Positions 33,948 to 37,500 of a stretch of DNA of 37,500 bases are shown here, piece by piece. A program made the position numbers and the translations under genes. The DNA lies in assembly GCA_024227135.1 (NCBI GenBank), contig JAAELC010000338.1, positions 1 to 37,500 of the forward strand, read 5' to 3'. A model generated the notes under the pieces. It saw only the letters and a program-made list of their open reading frames with translations, made no database searches and was not told the DNA's origin. Source of the DNA: Gammaproteobacteria bacterium (GTDB lineage Bacteria > Pseudomonadota > Gammaproteobacteria > Chromatiales > Chromatiaceae). The stretch's first letter is position 1. Every line of letters starts with the position of its first letter.

Positions 33948-34826
33948 TCAGTGTACATGACCGGTTTGCTGCCGCCTTCCGGAAAACGTTTTTATGATAC
34001 GTTGCAGCACGTCCGCCACCACTCCCATAGACCCCAGCCCAGAATCGCCCCTCTTTCTCGGACTTCCAATCGAAACACCAATACTTTCTGACGAAATGAC
34101 ATCAGCACGAGGGATGCTGGTAAAAGCTGACTGAACCGACATCCCAAAACCGGCCGGCCTGGGGAACCAGGGCCAGAAGTTCAAGACTGACAGCAATGAT
34201 GCTGCAACATAGGTCAGGGAACAGGCGAGAAGTATCTCCCTGGACTCAGACAGCTGTTGCTCATTGATGTAATCATCCCGTAACAATGGCAAAGCTCTTT
34301 TGAAACTGGCATCAAATTCGGTAGGCAACGATGCCAGCTGTGCCGCCATACCAGTACCAAGAATACTGACAATACACACCACCACGAGAATAGTCGGGGG
34401 ACGATAGCCTGTCAGCAATGTTGCCACCGGCATGATCAATAATGTGATGGAGCCTGCCTCACCGGTCACCTGGGCTACTTTGGCCAGCTTCGCTCGCCAG
34501 ACAAAAGGCCCATACCCCTCTGCATGCTGGATTGCATGGGACACTTCGTGGGCTGCCGTGGTTACAGCGGTGAGCGATTTCAGGTCAATCTTATCCCGAG
34601 ACAGGCGTACGGCTCTTGCTTCCGGGTCATAGTGATCACCAATATCACTGCTTTCCACCTTCACCAGTTGGAGAGCGTGCTGATCCAGAATCTCCCTGGC
34701 CAGTTCCCGACCGGTCCGGGTAAGCGTCCCATCCTCGTGATTGTACCGACCCATCACCCGTTTGACCCAAAAACGTGGGCCAAACAGAAGCACTGCTGCC
34801 GGAACTATGATTAGGATCGGATGCAT
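33948..34826 (-). CDS. YugP-type membrane zinc metallopeptidase
   Basis: This 292-residue membrane protein of the neutral zinc metallopeptidase family has an N-terminal helix (PILIIVPAAVLLFGPRFW). The zinc site is AAHEVSHAIQHAEG, with His93, Glu94 and His97 of HExxH. It is preceded by the typical YDPEARAVRLSRD. Two or three further helices follow (ITLLIMPVATLL, TILVVVCIVSILGTGM, LTYVAASLLSVLNFW). Family members are usually about 225-230 residues; here a C-terminal extension of about 60 polar, Ser/Arg-rich residues is present. The substrate is unknown. It lies upstream of the transporter and Usp genes, possibly in the same transcript, across a 268-bp gap. Confidence 0.9.
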   Translation of the reverse strand: MHPILIIVPAAVLLFGPRFWVKRVMGRYNHEDGTLTRTGRELAREILDQHALQLVKVESSDIGDHYDPEARAVRLSRDKIDLKSLTAVTTAAHEVSHAIQHAEGYGPFVWRAKLAKVAQVTGEAGSITLLIMPVATLLTGYRPPTILVVVCIVSILGTGMAAQLASLPTEFDASFKRALPLLRDDYINEQQLSESREILLACSLTYVAASLLSVLNFWPWFPRPAGFGMSVQSAFTSIPRADVISSESIGVSIGSPRKRGDSGLGSMGVVADVLQRIIKTFSGRRQQTGHVH

Positions 34827-34909
34827 TTACCTTACCAGTTCTCGATCTACCTGGATCACCCGGCAGTCAAGGTTTCCGGTCGATGATGGGCAAATCCCTG
34901 TCATAGCGG

Positions 34910-35467
34910 TTATTCAGCCACGCCTTTTTTTGCCACCTTCTTTTTGGCTGCCTTCTTCTTGGTTGCTTTCTTTTTTGCCACCTTCTTCTTGGTTGCCTTC
35001 TTCTTGGAAGCTACTTTCTTTTTCGTTACTGATGACTTTTTCTTTGTTACGGACTTCTTCTTTGCAGCGGCCTTCTTCTTTGCCCGTTTCTTTGCGCCTT
35101 CAGCAGCTTCCGGGACTTCTTCCACCTGCTGGCGTAACGCATCGAACCGATCGACAATTGCCTGCATGGAGGATTCTCCAGCCTGCCTGACCTCCTTGAT
35201 CAGATCGGAAATCAGATCCGCCGGATCCTTGATGGTTACTTTGCCTGCAACAGATGCGGTTGTCTCAGCCGCTGAACTAGTCACCTGAGAAACCTTGTCC
35301 GCAAGACTATCGAACAATTGTGTCACTTCCTCACGTAGCTTTCCGCTTGTATTCTCGACTTCCTCGATAAAACCTGCCGTAGTTTCCCTGATGGTGTTGG
35401 TAGCCTCTTCCATCGCTGATTTTTTACTTACAGATTTCTTGGATTTTCCCTTTGACCCCGAAGCCAT
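34910..35467 (-). CDS. PhaF-like protein with lysine-rich histone H1-like tail
   Basis: This protein of about 185 residues starts at ATG 35467, with GGGGG about 9 nt upstream (ATG 35476 is possible but abuts it). The N-terminal 115 residues are helical and coiled-coil-like (FIEEVENTSGKLREEVTQLFDSLADKVSQV; EVRQAGESSMQAIVDRFDALRQQVEEV), resembling a phasin. The C-terminal 60 are repeats of KKKxxxKKK type (TKKKVAKKKATKKKAAKKK), as in histone H1-like proteins. PhaF of pseudomonads has this same order and links PHA granules to the nucleoid. The other reading is an AlgP-like DNA-binding protein. The repeat DNA is TTC/CTT-rich and may slip. Confidence 0.72.
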   Translation of the reverse strand: MASGSKGKSKKSVSKKSAMEEATNTIRETTAGFIEEVENTSGKLREEVTQLFDSLADKVSQVTSSAAETTASVAGKVTIKDPADLISDLIKEVRQAGESSMQAIVDRFDALRQQVEEVPEAAEGAKKRAKKKAAAKKKSVTKKKSSVTKKKVASKKKATKKKVAKKKATKKKAAKKKVAKKGVAE

Positions 35468-35806
35468 CGCTTTCATCCCCCAGATTTGGTTTAAGTGTAT
35501 ATCAGTTTGGAACAACCCCTACATCACACGTAGATATGAATTATCTATCACGTGAAGTAGAAATATGCAGTGCATTTTCCAAAAGATGGAATGATCCTCG
35601 TCAATCAAAGCCCAACAAGCTACGTAAAAACGTTCCGATTCAGAAATACCCAATGGAGATATCCCTGCGGTTTATCAACCATCGATCGCCCGGGCACACT
35701 CAAACCGATACCCCGGCGCCGCTGCGGCCATTCCCTCTCTTGCGCGAAACGCCTGGGCCAGACAACCCAGAGGACAGGTTGTGACGTGAAGAAGGACAGC
35801 TGACAT

Positions 35807-36034
35807 CTACAGATCTTCAGATTCAGACCCGGGGAATTCCATCGAATCAGCCAGCATATTCTTGGACAGGGCTGCAGAAGCCAAGGCACCAATCAAGCCA
35901 CCAACCACCGGTCCCCAAGGTGCAACTTTGACACCCAGTGATTTACATATCCGTCCTGTGACCCACCAACCACCGGTGCCACCTGCGAGTGTGCTACCCC
36001 AGACCAACAGTGCGTTTTTCGTTTGATTTTCCAT
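35807..36034 (-). CDS. Small glycine-zipper membrane protein
   Basis: The 75 residues start at ATG 36034, with GGAGG four nt upstream (TTGGAGGCTGT). Two hydrophobic, glycine-rich segments are present: LLVWGSTLAGGTGGWWVTG (about 9-27) and WGPVVGGLIGALASAAL (about 40-56). Both have GxxxG spacing typical of helix packing, and a short acidic tail ends SESEDL. It resembles glycine-zipper membrane proteins in general; no specific family was recognised. It is one of several small membrane proteins in this region. Confidence 0.65.
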   Translation of the reverse strand: MENQTKNALLVWGSTLAGGTGGWWVTGRICKSLGVKVAPWGPVVGGLIGALASAALSKNMLADSMEFPGSESEDL

Positions 36035-36323
36035 ACAGCCTCCAAAAGTTCTATAAAATAAATTTGTTCTAGCAGACACCTGACCTGATACCGTCACGAT
36101 TCACAACTGCATTCTGTATACTACTCACTATTAGCATGCGATTTCAGTTACATTTATGTGACAATCCACACTGGCAAAACACAAAAAACACAGACACTGT
36201 CAGCGTCAACCTGTTTTTTTGATATACGACAGCTAACCCGGTTCTTTAGATATCGATATTAGTGGTAGGATAATTAGCTTAGAGAAAAAATCAGACTGAT
36301 ACAGGACAACGGGGGAATATCGG

Positions 36324-36896
36324 ATGACCAGTGATCTTATTGATTCTCGAAAACTACAGAGCATGTCTACTGACAAATTTTTTTACTTTTTCATGGGTCT
36401 TCGAAAAGGGGAAGTCAGGCGCCGGGTAACCGCGCTGCGTACCCGCCACCCCGATGAATCACCTACCCAACTGGCCAGACGACTCAACAAAGCACAAATA
36501 CCACTCTCATTTCTTGGCGGCACCCTGCTACAGGCACCATTACTCGTACCTTACGCAGGTCCCGTTCTCAAGTTAATGGGTGTAACCGGGGGCACATCGG
36601 TGCTGATGCGCATGCACCTTACCCTGATTCTCGAAATTGCCATGGCATTCGGTAAGGATATCGATGAAAAAGCGCGCATGAAGGAGATGATAGCAGTCAT
36701 GACGGCCGCAGGATTGACATCCAGTGCATCAATGCTGACACGAAACCTGAACTTCAAGCCTTACTACACTTTGCTCGCTGGAGGAGTCACGGTTGCCGCC
36801 CTCAGCCAATTGATCGGCGAAACAGCCATTGCTTACTACGCGATGGGCTCGCAAGCTGTCTCGATGGAGGACAGCTCCGCAGCCGCCACGACCTGA
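36324..36896 (+). CDS. Multi-helix membrane protein, weakly DUF697/EcsC-like
   Basis: The 190 residues start at ATG 36324 after GGGGGAATATCGG. A basic N-terminal part (GLRKGEVRRRVTALRTRHPDESPTQLARRL) is followed by hydrophobic segments: LSFLGGTLLQAPLLVPYAG, a Met-rich helix MHLTLILEIAMAF, MIAVMTAAGLTSSASM and YYTLLAGGVTVAALSQLIGETAIAYYAMG. The ending resembles the C-terminus of DUF697/EcsC-type proteins, but this is not firm. The segment RHPDESPTQLARRLNKAQ suggests a membrane-bound regulator. It is the first plus-strand gene after the block and stands alone. The promoter region upstream is AT-rich, with the palindrome ATATCGATAT at 36250-36259. Confidence 0.65.
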   Translation: MTSDLIDSRKLQSMSTDKFFYFFMGLRKGEVRRRVTALRTRHPDESPTQLARRLNKAQIPLSFLGGTLLQAPLLVPYAGPVLKLMGVTGGTSVLMRMHLTLILEIAMAFGKDIDEKARMKEMIAVMTAAGLTSSASMLTRNLNFKPYYTLLAGGVTVAALSQLIGETAIAYYAMGSQAVSMEDSSAAATT

Positions 36897-37178
36897 GTTC
36901 TCCCAGTTCGCCAGACAACCGGCCTGATACCATGGGCCATCGATCTCGCAGGGCATTCTGGGACATCCCAGGTCCTAGAATGCTTCCGATCTTCGACAAT
37001 CTGTTTATTACTGCGGACGCCCGACGTCCGTGTCGTTCCATCGAATCAGAGGAGCGTAGCCCTGCCAGACCAAAGTGCTTTGGGAATGGGACCATTTTCG
37101 GCTTCCCACTCACCGCATATGTGACGCAAACCAACTGCCTGGCCGTCCTAACTCAGTGGATAATTGGAGGATTATGTA

Positions 37179-37373
37179 ATGTCTAAAGCAGAAACGTTGA
37201 CAGAAGAAGAAGATTTGAGCTTGAAAAATGCCTTGGGGCAGATAGAGGAACTGGAGCACTTAATGAAGAGACGCCCGATAGAAACGATCAAATCGCTTTT
37301 GAAACTGAATCTTCCTATGGAACTGGAAATAGAAATAGAAGGAGCCACCTACGCTCTGAAAATTAATGAGTAG
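37179..37373 (+). CDS. Small hypothetical protein, 64 residues
   Basis: The start is ATG 37179, with GGAGG at 37166-37170 eight nt upstream; a TTG at 37164 was rejected. The protein is acidic and helical in its first half (LTEEEDLSLKNALGQIEELEHLMKRR). It ends with a short strand pair (PMELEIEIEGATYALKINE). No membrane segment and no recognised family. The good ribosome-binding site supports a real gene. The next frame starts inside its last codons. Confidence 0.55.
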   Translation: MSKAETLTEEEDLSLKNALGQIEELEHLMKRRPIETIKSLLKLNLPMELEIEIEGATYALKINE

Positions 37374-37500
37374 GATCGAATGGAACCTAGCCAGCGACCT
37401 ACCGTTAGGGCCGCGGAAAAAACAATTATCCAGTCTTGCTCGTCTTTTGGTCCAGGTTACTCGGCTCATCCTGAGCCTCGCCCTTTTGGCTGGCGTGAAA
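37366..37500 (+). CDS. Possible N-terminus of a membrane protein, cut by the window edge
   Basis: ATG 37366 overlaps the end of the preceding small gene by 8 bp and stays open to the edge (45 codons). The product MSRIEWNLASDLPLGPRKKQ is followed by a hydrophobic segment LSSLARLLVQVTRLILSLALLAG, plausible as a first membrane helix. A competing frame from ATG 37380 with an AGGAT site is also open but reads less like protein. Calling between them needs the next sequence. Confidence 0.4.
   Translation, partial: MSRIEWNLASDLPLGPRKKQLSSLARLLVQVTRLILSLALLAGVK

Overview
The window comes from a gammaproteobacterial chromosome. The conserved gene pairs yicC/rph/rdgB, the complete ccmABCDEFGHI set, phoBR and a PhaF-like H1-tailed protein fit a Chromatiales-type, possibly sulfur-oxidising or marine, lineage. 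That placement is inferred from gene content only. No rRNA or tRNA gene was seen.

Layout. (1) 1-2877, minus strand: a three-gene signalling operon: a sensor kinase with a periplasmic solute-binding domain, a CheY-like receiver, and a receiver-kinase whose gene appears to be cut by the 5' end of a group II intron at the window edge. (2) 3274-4497: an orphan 407-residue protein. (3) 4705-8698: yicC diverging from a Ser/Thr kinase, a PP2C phosphatase and rph. (4) 8887-9750: an HDOD protein, followed by a 114-bp MITE-like element. (5) 10300-17429, minus: the whole cytochrome c maturation system I, sitting between rph and rdgB. (6) 17669-22821: rdgB, a PilZ protein, two adjacent MITEs, a UspA protein and phoBR. 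(7) 22939-26299: an intergenic-rich stretch with three more MITE copies, strong hairpins, small membrane proteins, an HMA2-like/DUF5132-like gene pair and a PHA-granule-family protein. (8) 26434-37500: an unusual set made of a P2-type cation ATPase with an N-terminal HMA2-like domain, coupled by a 4-bp overlap to a divergent MetK paralogue. With them come a tandem UspA protein, an ArsB/NhaD-type transporter, a YugP-type membrane Zn peptidase, a PhaF-like lysine-tailed protein, a glycine-zipper protein and a multi-helix membrane protein.

Regions 7 and 8 are the most interesting part. They combine HMA2-like domains lacking CxxC, a calcium-pump-like ATPase, a SAM-synthetase-like enzyme in which both methionine-binding aspartates are histidines, PHA-granule-type proteins and several small membrane proteins. 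I suggest a membrane- or granule-associated stress or ion-homeostasis module. The parts are visible in the sequence; the joint function is inference.

The window also holds four distinct families of short inverted-repeat elements without transposase genes. Three have clean target-site duplications (8 bp, 4 bp CTAG, 3 bp TTA/TAA).
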